From contig OX104118.1 of assembly GCA_944474755.1 (NCBI GenBank), positions 67,957,575-68,021,574 of the forward strand: a stretch of DNA of 64,000 nucleotides, read 5' to 3'. Below are positions 12,600 through 25,075 of the stretch, one piece after another (the first letter of the stretch is position 1; every line of letters starts with the position of its first letter). Both the position numbers and the translations under genes were made by a program. Below the pieces are notes generated by a model. It saw only the letters and a program-made list of their open reading frames with translations. It was not told the origin of the DNA and searched no databases. The stretch is from Limnoperna fortunei (lineage: Eukaryota > Mollusca > Bivalvia > Mytilida > Modiolidae).

Positions 12600-14639
12600 T
12601 CAAACGAAATATTCCAGAACGATCATCTGTGCCGGTGGACCTTGACCAATCCACAATCTACCATTAACGTCAACGTTAATGCATTTAGGATTCTCAATTC
12701 GAAACTTCGGAATGGATATTAGTTTTACCCTTGAACCATTTAAGTTTACAATGTGAACACTTTTCAGTGAATTATCCAACATGAGAATATTGCCTTGTTT
12801 ATCTGTACACATATCTTCACACATGAAACGTGGTGACAACGTCTTGTCGCCGTCGTAAACAAACAAACGCTCCATATGCTTGTCGTAGACTTCTACTGCG
12901 CATGTGTGGTCAATGCTGTTGAAAGAAGCAATGCAAATCTCGTCATGAATGTTCTGGCACATAACAATAGGGAATCCAGTTGTTTTTGACAGCTGACCAT
13001 TGACTTTTGGTTTAAGTTCTTTTATGCGCTTACCATTTGTGTCATATATCTGCACTACTACTTCACTTTTTCGTTGTATGCATAAACAGGAATTACGTTT
13101 TTCTATACACAACAACACATTCCTACTAGACTTAGACACCGTGAAACAAGCGATCCTGCATTTTGACAATTTTAGAACAGGTGACGATTCCGTAGACCCG
13201 TCATCTTTCAATTTCCACTTTTCAATGAGCGAAAAGGAATTGATGTTACTAATAAAAAGGTACGTATCATCAGAAGCAGCAATGGTGTCCAGCCCTGGAA
13301 TATCAAGCTTTTTAATAACCGACTCAGATCCAGTATCTATTAATTTAACTCCACCACCATGATACGCCACCCATGCTCGATGCGTTCCCACTGGAATAAC
13401 CTTCGAAATCGAATTTGTGCCCAGTTCCATTCTTGATAGGAATGTTATACCATCACCTGGAATAAGTTTGTCATTTTTGTAAATGACGAAATAGTCAATG
13501 TCTGCTAACTCTAAAGTAGTACCATTGTACATAGTGAGGGCATTAGTTGTTGTTCCAATCATTTGGGAAGCTACATTAGTAGTGGCATCCACCATTTGTT
13601 TGGCTAACATCATAGTTAGTTTCTGTGCCATTGTTGCTGTTATTTCAGGCGGTACTGTTTCTTCTGATTCTGCCGTCAGAGTTTTTACTTCTTGTTGTGA
13701 TTCTGTTATTAGAGTTGTTACTTGTTGCGATTCTGTCTTCAGTGTAACTTCTTGTTCTGAGTCCTTTCTTGTCGGTGTTGTTTCTTTTTGGTTATCTTTT
13801 TCAGCTAATTTGGGTGTTTTGTTTTGTAAATTATCCAATAGTTGGTTTTCAGTTTGAGTTTTTTCCAAAGATTGTTTATTTGGTATTGAAACTGTTGTTT
13901 CTGTTTGTACTTCGGATGCAGGGACTGTTTTCAAAATAGTATTTTCAACGGATTTCTGTGGCTGGTGGACTTTGAATGGATTTGACCCTAAGCCTTCTGC
14001 ATTTAATACTTGATTCGATTGTAATGGATCCGACCTGGTTTCGAGCTTCGTGTCGGTAAAAATCTCTTCTGCACTTTTTTTGTCATTAATAACATTATCA
14101 TTTGGAGTTCTCTGGCTTTTCTGTTCGTGGTCATTACCGTCATATTTTTTGTTACCTTCTGAGAGTTTGTTTTTCTTTCTCTTGACGTCATCTTTCAACA
14201 CTTTACCTTTAGACGGAGAATTATCCTGCATCGTCTTGTTAATTTCGGCTTTGTATCCATTGACTGTTGTAGAAACTGAAGTAGTGGCAGTTGCAGAGTT
14301 TTGATTGGCAGACATTTTAATTTCAGTTTCCGCCGTCTGTATTGTTAATGGTTTGTTATTGTCCTGTTCTAATGGTTTAGCTTGATCATTACTGCCCTTG
14401 TCTTTGGGTAATTCTGGCGCATTGAATGTCAACCGTACTGTGTTCCCTGTTTCTAGCACGGCAAAACTCTCCGACGACACACTTTGAACGACGGCCTCGG
14501 CGATACATGTTTCAATAATTGCGCAGTCGACTTCTGATGCAACAGAGCTGTGTTTTGATTGCTTACTGTCATCTTCTAGTACTTCAGAAAACCTCTTATA
14601 TAATGTTGTAGCAGACTTAGTATCAGCTTTACTTTCCAT
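12600..14639 (-). CDS. Single-exon protein with disordered N-terminus and NHL/TRIM-like beta-propeller
   Basis: An intact 679-residue ORF. Residues 1 to about 370 are rich in Ser, Thr, Glu, Lys and Asn and look disordered. They include short repeats of the type TESQQ(E)V near residues 295-325 and a Lys-rich patch near 155. From about 372 the sequence becomes globular, with repeated beta-blade patterns such as VYDKHMERLFVYDG, DKQGNILMLDNS and VDVNGRLWIG. These resemble the C-terminal propeller of bivalve TRIM-like proteins. No RING, B-box or coiled coil is seen, so it would not be a ubiquitin ligase by itself. The propeller probably binds protein or RNA (inference). The start is the first ATG after in-frame stops, and no upstream exon was found. 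The length, codon constraint and lack of stops support a real gene. Confidence 0.8.
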   Translation of the reverse strand: MESKADTKSATTLYKRFSEVLEDDSKQSKHSSVASEVDCAIIETCIAEAVVQSVSSESFAVLETGNTVRLTFNAPELPKDKGSNDQAKPLEQDNNKPLTIQTAETEIKMSANQNSATATTSVSTTVNGYKAEINKTMQDNSPSKGKVLKDDVKRKKNKLSEGNKKYDGNDHEQKSQRTPNDNVINDKKSAEEIFTDTKLETRSDPLQSNQVLNAEGLGSNPFKVHQPQKSVENTILKTVPASEVQTETTVSIPNKQSLEKTQTENQLLDNLQNKTPKLAEKDNQKETTPTRKDSEQEVTLKTESQQVTTLITESQQEVKTLTAESEETVPPEITATMAQKLTMMLAKQMVDATTNVASQMIGTTTNALTMYNGTTLELADIDYFVIYKNDKLIPGDGITFLSRMELGTNSISKVIPVGTHRAWVAYHGGGVKLIDTGSESVIKKLDIPGLDTIAASDDTYLFISNINSFSLIEKWKLKDDGSTESSPVLKLSKCRIACFTVSKSSRNVLLCIEKRNSCLCIQRKSEVVVQIYDTNGKRIKELKPKVNGQLSKTTGFPIVMCQNIHDEICIASFNSIDHTCAVEVYDKHMERLFVYDGDKTLSPRFMCEDMCTDKQGNILMLDNSLKSVHIVNLNGSRVKLISIPKFRIENPKCINVDVNGRLWIGQGPPAQMIVLEYFV

Positions 14640-15129
14640 TATTCAGGACAAGATATAATACATTGAACTTTCTTACTTAATATGTCTGCAAATCCTGCTG
14701 TCTCTACGCATGTAGTTTTCAGCCAAATCTATAAAAAATATATGAAATTTTATAAGTTTACTTTCACAGTTTGTTTATAATTGTGATTCGTATTTACACG
14801 TTCTATTATTTTCAAATTTACGTTTAATTTTTCACTGTGTTTTTATTTGTTAAACTTCATCAAAATAAACCTTTCTAAGAATATTTGCTCGACATTAAAT
14901 AAATTAATGAACTGTTAAATTGATGAACTATTAAATAGTATACTCATCCACAGTCATACAGGATATAACAAGCTTGGTGTGTATCGACTTCTGCGCCGAC
15001 AGGGCTATATATAACCTTTTAATGTGTGTATAAGTTTAGTACAGACACATAATTTTGCAAATTTCAAAGTTGTAGACATTTTATTATCTATAATCTAATA
15101 GTTTGTGTCCCGATTTATATCTGTGATCC

Positions 15130-15146
15130 GGGGGGGGGGGGGGGGG
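15130..15146. repeat. G17 homopolymer
   Basis: Seventeen consecutive G, followed by a further G-rich stretch (cggggcgacggcgg). The count may be inexact in the assembly. Confidence 0.9.
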
Positions 15147-15289
15147 CGGGGCGACGGCGGCTTACAAAGGAGAGCGCAACATATATATTATTAGGTTGAT
15201 CCGCAAAAGATATGAGGATAGGGAAGTCATCTCATTTGGAGTTTTAATATGGAAAGCTTGAACGCGTTCCGTACGTAGTAAATGACGTA

Positions 15290-15547
15290 TTTAGAAAGTG
15301 GAACGCTATATGCACGATAAAGACCCCTTGCGAAGATTCCGAAATAATAGTAGACTCATTGAAGCCGCTGCAAAAAGCTAAATTCTCCTCCCCTACCAAT
15401 ACTGCATACTTTTCCAGTGGCAGCCAAAATTGTGTTCTTGGTCCCAACCCTTTTCCACGTTTATTTATTGTTTGTTCTGGATGTAGCTGAAATACTGATA
15501 CATGTAGCTGGACGTGAATCAACGATTTAATAAATCAATCAATCAAT
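15290..15547 (+). mobile_element. Probable non-autonomous retroelement with AATC tail
   Basis: The right end reads 'gctggacgtgaatcaac' and then (AATC)3. A similar end, 'gctggacgtaaaacaac' plus (AATC)n, is seen near 31483. The body differs from the tRNA-type SINE in this window. A 92-residue minus-strand ORF overlaps it but has no recognisable domain. Confidence 0.4.
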
Positions 15548-15819
15548 GTACTACATGAAATGATTTCCGTTTGTTGTTCTTTGTTCGTTTAAGAATTTAA
15601 AGAAAAAAAGTGTCGCTTCTTACCTTATTAATATACTTTTGTCGCGTACCACTCAAAATTAACACCAGTAACTAAGTAAAAATCTGACGTTGTAACCGTA
15701 ATCTGAAATGAACAAATTTCCTGTGTCACCCTGTAGACCGGATGACGTCTATTGACTACATGTCCGCTTACTAATTATTGTTTATTTATTAAGAGGGTGT
15801 GAAATGAAAGCGACGTAAG

Positions 15820-16777
15820 GGTTACATGACAACTCGGACCAAAGCAAATTCGGACTACTACCAACTCGGATCATAACCAAATCGGCCTACCCAAAATTCG
15901 GACTACACAAATTCGGACCATTGCCAATTCGCACTACCAATAATAATGTTATATGTTGGGTTATGCCTGTATAATTTGGAAGTAAATTAATGTATAAATT
16001 TCCTTAACGTCAGGGTATTGTGTTTTTATAATGTTCTTTGTTATTGTATCAAAGCAATATATTACAACACAAAAAAAGATTATATTTTATTTTTTATTTA
16101 TATATCTATATGTTAACAACAATATTAATATAAATATAATAAAAACATACAGCACAAAAAACAAGTTCAAGTTAAAATGCAATACTTAAAAAGTTTAATA
16201 CAGGTTCAGTCGTTAACAAATCCATTTACAGCACCACTGTTTCAGCAACTGTGATACTGTCCGCTCACCCTCATCGTATTGTTCCCATACTTGGTGTAGT
16301 CTACCTTGTACTTGGTTCTTTGCTCTCGTAGTAGCTGCTGTTCATACACCAGTCGTTAAGTCAATGTTTTAAGGTCACCCTCCCGTTGCAGTGCCGGAAT
16401 AAGGATATAGAAGGATACTTTGGCTTTGTCAATGTCTTTGTTAATTCCGATTGAGAAAATATAGTACCAACCAAGCTTACTTTGAATGGAAAACTAAAGG
16501 ATGCCATCGCTTGTTTCTGTTTGTACCCCTCTTAATTAAGTTAATTATAAACAACATAATGTTACAATAACGCTTCATATTCTATTTATTTATTAATTAT
16601 GCGCAATCATAATGTGATAACTATAACTAAATAATATCAACAAAATATTATATATAGTTTTTTTTATAGTCCGAATTTGTCCACCATAAAATCCCTAAAT
16701 TGAAACGGTAAGCCCAATTTGTTATAGTCCGAATATGTAATGGTCCGGATTTGGTTTGGTGCGAATAGTCCGGTTAC
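15820..16777. mobile_element. Non-autonomous DNA transposon-like element with 9-bp target duplication
   Basis: Flanked by 'cgacgtaag' at 15811-15819 and 16778-16786. The left 120 bases hold direct repeats of the type 'aattcggac', and the right 110 bases hold them inverted ('gtccgaattt'). The outermost bases are imperfect inverted copies (ggttac / gttac). The AT-rich core has no transposase ORF. A 9-base duplication fits Mutator-like elements; an 8-base reading would fit hAT. Confidence 0.7.
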
Positions 16778-16786
16778 CGACGTAAG

Positions 16787-18640
16787 CAATTAAATGTTGT
16801 GATCACACGAACAATTAGTGTTTGCATTGTTTTGTTTTGCTATCGAATGTGAAACATATCATACTCCTACTTGGGGGATACATTACTTTACAAATATGGT
16901 CTAATGTATTACTGTTCAGTGTCTTATAATTATCTATTAATTACCAAAAGGATCATTTGTTTCCGACATTTTACTGACAAATCTTTTGCACTGGGCTAGT
17001 ACCTACAAACTGTTTCACTTAAAGAATCCGTGTTTAAATCAGCAGCTATCCCACATTAAGATGTTTTCCTAATGAATCCTGAATGTCCACTAAAGAATCC
17101 AATAACTTAACCAATACACACACCCTTTCAACAAAAGGAACAAAGCCCATACATATTAAAAACTTACCGAAGAATCCAGTGTTTTACCTTATTCATCCTT
17201 TGTTTTAATTACATAATACGCTATTTAAAACAAATAATAATAATTATATTTTCTCCTTAAATGAATATTAAAGATCTACAAAGTTATACTACTATTTTAA
17301 CACAAGATTCCAGTACATTGTATCCTGCTAACAGAATTCACTGTTTTACATAAGCGGTCAGTTTTTTTTACCTAAAGTCTTTATCTAATTGCCCGTCTTT
17401 ACGGACTTGGTGGCAATACAGGTACTAGCATTCGGTTATCAGTCAATCATAATAAAACTGGTCCATGAAATGATACTGTAGACAATATTATTGATTCAGA
17501 TGGATGGTGTGAGGAAAATAACTAACATGTCCGACAAAGTAAGAATTACGTAAAGGAAGCACAATTTTAATATGTTTCATCTGTTTCATGGAATAAATTT
17601 GTTGCATCTATTCCCATGGTGTCATTAGTTTTGCTGAATCTTACTGACACGATGTTTTTTGTTAATTTTGTTACATTCTTTCCCACGTTGTCTTTTTACT
17701 TCACAGCAAAAGGCTCAAGCTTTTCTGATCATAACTTGTCCGTCACCGGATTCCGACTTCTACACTTTCATCAATTTTTAGCTATATGATGGAGTTCAGT
17801 TTTTATTGGGGAAGGAACCCGCCGTACTCGTTGATATTTATTACATGAAGTAATCTACATGCACTCTGATTAAGTATAGAACAGATATGGAACTCCACTG
17901 ATAGACTTTACTTGCTTAAAAAAATTTATATATGAAGATATATCATCTTTAAATATTATTCTATCATTCCGAAGACATAAATTTGGTTTAACACAATTAT
18001 CATGATTCTAGTGTGATTTAGGACAGGGTATTTTAGTTTTTGTTAAATTGGTGCCAAATATTTAGGTTGAGTTCACTTTAGTCATCTTTTATTAAAAAAA
18101 TGTGTAATTGTATTTTGTTCAGAGATGATATTAAAATCTATTTCCTTAGGGCATTGTAGCAAACCACATCCTATCATATTGAGTAAATTAAACGTATCAA
18201 AATAAAACTGTATCACCCTGTCCTTGTCCCTTGTATAAACAAGACACATGGGTGATTTCATAGTCTTAAAATGAGTTAAAAGAGCCAGCAAACGTATATT
18301 TGGGACATTCAGACAACAATAAAAGCTGGAAAATTATCAAATACGTAAGGTCAACTTGACGCTAATAGAAAGTCAATACCAAATGACTGAAATTATACAT
18401 TTTTTTAAATACAGAAGTAAGATCTGTGTTTGCGTTAACGTTCTATATCGTCAATCGTTAAATTGATGCCACGAAATATTCACTCGACGCAATATTGCGT
18501 TGCATTAAAACAACAAATAATCAGTTATAAACTGTTGCTTTTCGTAAAACTTCTTGCTTCTGCCTGCAAAACGTAAACCTGATTGACTGGCTGACATTTT
18601 ACATCGAGCATATATCATTATAAATTGAATCCAATCATTG
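16787..18640. other. Intergenic, little recognised
   Basis: AT-rich sequence between the transposon-like element and UFSP1. Around 17770-17830 there is a faint resemblance to the reverse of the SINE body (gttcagtttttattgggg), too weak to call. Confidence 0.4.
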
Positions 18641-21600
18641 TCATGATGCTGCCTTCAGCTGTGGTAAGCATATGTTGTAAAATGAACTTTCATGAAAGCT
18701 TTCTATGGGCCTCCATGCTACAAGACCACTGCTAACAATCTGATCTACTGTAGGCCTTCTTTTATAACAATGGGGATCCTAAAAGTTTAAAAGTATAACA
18801 AATTTAGATATTTAAACACTAGTATCCTACTGACTACAACTGCTAGCTCATTGTTTGAAATTGGGTACCAGTATAAGTTGTAAGTATACCAGATGATACA
18901 GCAATACAGTATAAGTTGTAGGTATACTAGATGATACAACAATTCAGTATAAGTTGTACGTATACCAGATGATACAATACAGTATAAGTTGTACGTATAC
19001 CAGATGATACAATAATACAGTATAAGTTGTACGTATACCAGATGATACAGCAATACAGTATAAGTTGTACGTATCCAGATGATACAACAATACAGTATAA
19101 GTTGTACGTATACCAGATGATACAGTAATACAGTATAAGTTGTACGTATAGTTCACCAGATGATACAACAATACAGTATAAGTTGTACGTATACCAGATG
19201 ATACAACAATACATTATAGGTTGTACGTATACCAGATGATACAACAATACAGTCTAAGTTGTACGTATACCAGATGAGACAGCAATACAGTATAAGTTGT
19301 ACATATACCAGATGATACCACATTAATATGTGTTAACGTTTATTGTACAGAAAATGTCATCGCCTTTAAAACCACTTGCCACATCCATGTTTAAACATAT
19401 ATAGCTTCCAAAGAGAAAACGAATCAATTGACTGTTAATGTACATGCATACCAAACCGTGACAATAAATGATATTCAATATATATATATATTTAAAACCC
19501 CTTAAAATTAAACGAAGAAAAATCAATACACACAGGTCTTTTACTTTAGACATGCAGTAAGGATGACTTACCAGAATGAGTAAAGATTTAGGGTCTGTAC
19601 AAACACCAAGTATACATTTAGAGGCATTGTCTGTATCTCCTCCTACAAACAAAATATGTATTACTGATAATAACACCACATAAACATAAGTAATTCTGTT
19701 TTGCAATTAATCTCCCAACATGCTATTATTTATTCTAGCAACTTCTAATTATGTCATAAAAATGCCATGCTATATTTGTACGCTACAACAGAACCTTAAA
19801 CGTGAAACAAAACTTAAACAATTTTCAGGCAACAGTTCTTGATGAACCACACTATTGTTGATGGAACCCTTATATGGTAAACTGGCATAGATAATATTCA
19901 GCTTTTTGAAATGCGGCGGTTTTTTCATTTTGATATGGCGATTTTCGTTGAATATTTTAAGGAAATAATTGTTGGTTTCAAAATATAATTGTTTGGATCT
20001 ACCAAAGAAGCATAAGCTCGACCATGCGCGGTAAGCAGTTTTTTTTGTCATTTAAAAAACCTCCACTAAATCACGCCGAATCTTACAGTAGTAAGTTTGA
20101 GACAAAAATTTTTTTTGGTTACTAAGGTTAAAAGCCACCTTAGCATTTTGTCATGACTTCCGTTTTTACTAGGAGAGGAAGCCGGAGAACTCGGTGAAAA
20201 GCAAGGACTCGAATACCTGTCAGGCACTTTAACCACTCATCAGCCGAACTTATGTCTATAACCTAACCGAGAAGACTTGTCATTTATCATACCACAGGAT
20301 ATGGGTTTTCATAAAGAACTCTGGACTTATCCTCAAATAATACGATATACTGAAAGTGGGAATACAACTTTAAAGAAATAACAGAACAAATAAAAAGCGT
20401 CTTCTTAACACCCCATGCGTACTACAGCTGTTACATCACACACCACATATGATCATTCATCAAACCCTGTATTACACATTCAATGTCGTGATGGTGTGTC
20501 ACAATCCAATAGCGGGTCACACATCCGACTCCGTGTTACACACCTAATGCCATGTCACACGCTTTACTTATTCCCTTTATCGCAAATGTATACAAAATAA
20601 TAGTAATGTTTACCCATCATGACTGGGGAATCGAACTGTCTAAAGTGGTTTTCTAATTCAGGTAAATGGTCAGGTAACTCAGCCCCTGATCTCACGTGGA
20701 TAATCTTACAAGGTACCTGAAAAAAGGATATAAAAGCATGCATAAAAACAGTACTGATAAAAATCTACAGATTTATAACAACACACATTTTAAAACGCGT
20801 GATCCAAAAAAGTCAAGAGCAAAAATAAACGTAAATATGACGATACAGTTTAAAGAAGCTATTGGTAGAATTGAATAGATTAACAATTTGTCCTTTGGTT
20901 CATCGGCTGTAATAGTTTTCTGTTTCCCTTCCTACTCACATCATAAAAGAAATCAACACATATGGAGACCTCAAAACTGCCAATCCATTCACGAGAACCA
21001 ACAAAAGATGGCGGCTTATCGCCCATTTTAACCAGAGCTTGTTGTATATCTTTTAAAGTCGGCACATCTTTCGATGAACTCTGTTGATGTTTAACCCAGG
21101 AACATAATGTTTGCAGTGTTCTGTACCCACAACCCCATCCCTGAAACAAAAACGTTCCGATTGTTACGAATATATTTTTAAAGCATATAGGCTCAAACTT
21201 AACAAATTTTTTTTTTCATTGAAAATATATCATTGGGTAGTTGTAAATTATCTACATATATCCATGAATCAATTTTCATCTTAAACATGTTAAGCCCATG
21301 TAAACAACAGTGATTTTAGAAACAAAGTGTTTCATTAACATCACTTGATCATTTTTTCAATGGGAATGTGCAGTAATAAAATATATGAATAGGTCTGATT
21401 TAATAACTCAATATATGATTAGATCCCTTTCTATAAAGTCCGAAAATATGTGAATAGAGTGGGATTCCAAATTTCCGTCCGTAGATCTGAACCACGTGAT
21501 CTGTACCTAAAAGTATCCCTAGTTATATGTACCTCCCCCCCCCCCCCCCCCCCTCAATAAAACATACAGGTAACATTCTAACGTGGTTAGTACTACAGCG

Positions 21601-21932
21601 TGCTGTTTACATGTCAAGATTAATATATTCTACCTTAGTCGAATACTTTTTATACTAAAAATAGTGTTTTCTGGTATAATTTGGAATGAAATACGAATTT
21701 GATTTTTGTTTTTGGCCTGAACAGCTTTCCATACTTTGTACACTCTCAGATCATCAAACAGATCTTTCATTGGTGTTGAAAGGCTATTGTTTATCTATTT
21801 AATGTGATTTACCTGATCATCCGTGTCATCACAGAAATAATGGTAATACAAATAGTCTCCTCTCACTGTCACATAATTATTTTGTGGAAAATTTACAGAC
21901 GTACATGCATGAACATTACTATGAAGCGACAT
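18641..21932 (-). CDS. UFSP1: UFM1-specific cysteine protease 1
   Basis: Five exons on the minus strand: 21932-21813, 21140-20940, 20716-20614, 19642-19572, 18778-18641. All have consensus borders and matching phase, giving a complete 210-residue protein. This is close to the length of animal UFSP1 and shorter than UFSP2. The enzyme matures the ubiquitin-like protein UFM1 and removes it from targets. Catalytic Cys lies in [18 protein letters not shown] at the exon 1/2 join, preceded by the substrate-site block [10 protein letters not shown]. Other family blocks are [36 protein letters not shown], the GGDTD turn, and the catalytic Asp-His in DPH at the start of exon 5, then the SFYNICLP C-terminus. 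The residue after DPH is Cys where the family usually has Tyr. Intron 4 holds a 12-copy tandem repeat. Start chosen at MSLHSNVHA, just inside the first recognisable block. Confidence 0.93.
18867..19320. repeat. ~38-bp tandem repeat, 12 copies, in UFSP1 intron 4
   Basis: The unit contains 'agtataagttgtacgtatac', then 'cagatgataca', then a variable 'acaata' part. I count 12 copies. Unit lengths differ slightly by omission of the 'aca(a)' step, and one has a 'gttca' insertion. Reverse-strand ORFs with repeated tyrosine-rich residues are artefacts of the array. Confidence 0.93.
19905..20042. repeat. Dispersed repeat, also at 39655-39785
   Basis: Shares a roughly 130-base block with 39655-39785, including 'ggatctaccaaagaagcata' against 'ggatctacaaaaagagcata' and then 'agctcgacca'. 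It lies in UFSP1 intron 3. The family is not recognised. Confidence 0.6.
20145..20260 (-). mobile_element. Degraded SINE fragment
   Basis: Reverse-complement resemblance to the tRNA SINE body: 'gaggaagccggagaactcgg' matches 'gaggaagccggagtaccagg' of the copy at 29284. The promoter half is barely recognisable. It lies in UFSP1 intron 3. Confidence 0.55.
21535..21553. repeat. C19 homopolymer
   Basis: Nineteen consecutive C in UFSP1 intron 1. Length may be inexact. Confidence 0.9.
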
Positions 21933-23589
21933 CTGGCGAAAGGGAGATAAATCGAACTAAGCGATATATATTGAAAAATTAATACATTTATTGAGCAATA
22001 AATAATTACAAATCCTTATACTAGTGAGACTGTATTGTGAACTATTTCCCAGAAAAAGTGCATTATAAATGAATTATTCGTTTACTCGTTGGAAAGCGAA
22101 ATCAAATTGCAATAAATAACGTATAAACAGATATAAATACAATTGATGTAAGATTAAAATTACCTCAATTGTATTGATCAGTTAAATCGATTTCACTGAT
22201 TTAGTATAATTTTCATTTTAATGACAAAGAAAAGTATAGTAGCAATATAACTTTGCATTTGGTATACGAGTTTTTTCTTTCGTAGACAAGGTATAGAAAC
22301 CACATGTTTAGTGATTTGATGTGTAAAATTGATTGCTTCCTCCTTTCCGTCGAGTGTAAGTTTTTATTTAGGTTCAAGAATAAAAAAGTTTCTACAAATA
22401 ACAATGTTTTTTTCAATCATTTTGACTAGATCGGAATTTTAAAGGGTTTGTATTTCCGAGGGCAATCGTTTTTTAACACTTGTATTACAGTTGTAAAACT
22501 AATTGTATATTAAACGTAAGTCTTAACAGAACTTTTAAATACACCACTTCAGAATAAGTAGACTATAAAGATTTAACTTGTCTATTTGCATCACTTGTCT
22601 GTCTTTTATGTCTCTTATACAAAGCAAATATTTTTTTAATTATTTTTCTTTTTTCTTTTTTCTTTAAAATGGGTTTTTTCTTTGATATTGTGAGAACGTA
22701 TAAATATTAAATGAACTAAAAATACATAATAAAAAGAACTGACTATATAGAAAAATTCTCTGAATATAATCGCGGATTCTGCAGTCATTCCCATATAATA
22801 TAACCACGTTGGAAGTAGGACTTTAAAAAAATGAACTTTAAAATAAAGTTGCTCTGATATTTTCAAAGCAAAGTAGAACTATTTGTTGTCACAAATCTAG
22901 ATTTTCATACATTAAATATTTAAAATAATTTTTTTCCGCCGTTTTAGTCAACACAGGGTGATATCATTGTTACGGAGGATACCTTGTTAAGAGACACAGC
23001 TGTTATAAAATAATCCTACATTTAAACCCAATTTATCACAGAAATAAGAATGATCTATTACCAAACTACACATTCACTCATACAACTTCTTGAGTCAAAC
23101 TGTTATTTCAAGCTCTACAAAACAACTTATATTTCTCATTGGACCCAAAATCTGTTTGTAAAATAAATGTTATATTTCAGTGCATATTTTTAAACGCATT
23201 TAGATTGCGAAATACGGAAATCACCCAGCGACATCAATTTTATCCGAAATTTACTACTTTCAGGTGCAATTTTTAAAAATACATCATTGTAAGTATAAAA
23301 AATTATACTAATCAGTCAGAATGTTGTATACAATTTTTAAAAAGGCCTGTTTTTTTTCATCAATCAGAACTTAATATTTGTATCTACACCTGCGACAGGT
23401 CATATGTCTATTTGTGCCTATTATATGGGAATGACTTCTAGAGAGAGGACTTAAATAGAGGAAAATCAACTAAATTGAGAATGGTACATGTATCCCTAAT
23501 TTTTTTTTTCGCTGTGCAAACTATGTGCGAAAATATAACAGAAATACGTGTAAGTAGTTTATGTTCTTCAGCATAAAATTTGCTTTTAT

Positions 23590-24945
23590 TTATATTTAAA
23601 CGTAAGTACAAAGGGATACCACAGGGATCCATTTTGGGACCTGTATTTTTTTTAAATATTTTCACAAATGATATTTTTGAATTTATTAAGAAAAGTAACC
23701 AATATAATTATGCTGATGGAAATACTTTATCTTACGCTGATGTCAATGTTACCAATCTAGTTGACACTTTAGAACATGAAAGTAAAATACTTATTAAATG
23801 GTTTAAGGACAATCAAATACAGGCAAATCCAGATAAATTCCATGCTATTTCTAATGGTAATAAAAAAAAAAAGAGGATATAAAATTTCACTTTGAGGCGG
23901 TTACTGTTGATTGTGATGATGAAGTTAAGCTGCTGGGAGTAACGTTTGATTTCAAATTAAATTTTAATTCACATGTTTCAATAATTTGTCAGAAAGCCTC
24001 TCACCAGCTGAATGTTCTTAACAGGATTGGAATCTATCTGAATAGGCTAAGCAGATTAACCATTTATTATTCCTTCATATTGTCAAACTTTAATTATTGC
24101 CCACTAGTATGGCATTTTTGTGGAGAAAACAACACTAAAAAGGATTGAAAAAATACTAGAGCGAGCTTTACGTTTTATATACAGTGATTCCACAAGTACA
24201 TATGAACAGTTATTGGACAGATCGAATCTACCTTCACTCAGAATTCAGATCTTTAGCTATACAGTCTTTCAAAATTTTAAATGGAAACTCCCCTCTCTAT
24301 CTCATTGATCTTATTAATATTAAACAACACACATATTCTTTCAGATACAAAAACACTGTCGACATCCCTAGGGTAAGAACTACCAGATATGGGCTTCACT
24401 CCTTTAGCTATATGCTGCGTCTAAATTATGGAGTAATTTACCTCAAAATTTCAGGGAGGGCATGTCTTTAGATCATTTTAAGAATTTGATGAATAAATGG
24501 GAGGGTGAGGCATGTTTATGCAGTTTTTGTAAGAGTTAAATGAAGTGATGTTTAGATCTGATTTGTGTTAGAAAAGCTTAACCTTAATATGCTTCAGTTT
24601 TGTATGTTTGAATGTATTTTTCATATAGAATTTTAGTTCTTTGATTGCTATTATTTATGCCTCATGTGATTTCTAATGTCTTTCTATGCTTTTAATATGT
24701 CTCGCTATGTTTTTTATATGTCTTGCTTTGCTCTTTTATATGTATTGCTATTCTGTTTATATGTCTTGCTTTGCTTTTATGTGTGCTATTTTTGCTATGC
24801 ATTTTATGTGTCTTGCTATGCTTTATATGTCTTATGTGCTATAGCTTTGTATCATTTTAGTATGTGATCTTTGTATGTCGGTTTTAAAAACTTATGTTAT
24901 ATTGTTACATGTTGCACCGACTTTAAATAAATATTACTTGACTTG
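23590..24945 (+). pseudogene. Dead non-LTR retrotransposon reverse transcriptase fragment
   Basis: Translation shows RT motif B (GIPQGSILGPVFFLNIFTND), a damaged catalytic motif (NYADGNTLSYAD where YADD is expected), the thumb block (EVKLLGVTFDFKLNFNSHV) and the C-terminal ALRFIYSDSTSTYEQLL region. At least two frameshifts or stops separate these, and the 5' half is missing. The 3' end lies near 24945, before an AT-rich stretch with (TAA)n. No counterpart is seen in the right duplication unit, so it arrived after the duplication. Confidence 0.85.
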
Positions 24946-25013
24946 GATTGAATATGCAAGATGTATGTTTTTAATTTTAGAAATGTCCCGTTATTTTACC
25001 TCGTCTAATTTAT

Positions 25014-25014
25014 A

Positions 25015-25074
<60 letters not shown>
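25014..25074. repeat. (TAA)n microsatellite
   Basis: About 20 copies of TAA/AAT, just after the dead retrotransposon fragment. Confidence 0.9.

Positions 25075-25075
<1 letters not shown>

Noticed and set aside
14003..14304. ORFs on both strands within 13000-14300
   Set aside because: Other-frame shadows of the 679-residue propeller gene.
15244..15522. 92-residue minus ORF as a gene
   Set aside because: Overlaps a probable retroelement with an AATC tail and shows no recognised domain or splice context.
17765..17830. Possible SINE fragment
   Set aside because: Resemblance limited to 'cagtttttattgggg' and neighbouring bases; too short to support.
18787..19247. Tyr-rich repeated minus-strand ORFs
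   Set aside because: Three overlapping frames of the same tandem array in UFSP1 intron 4.
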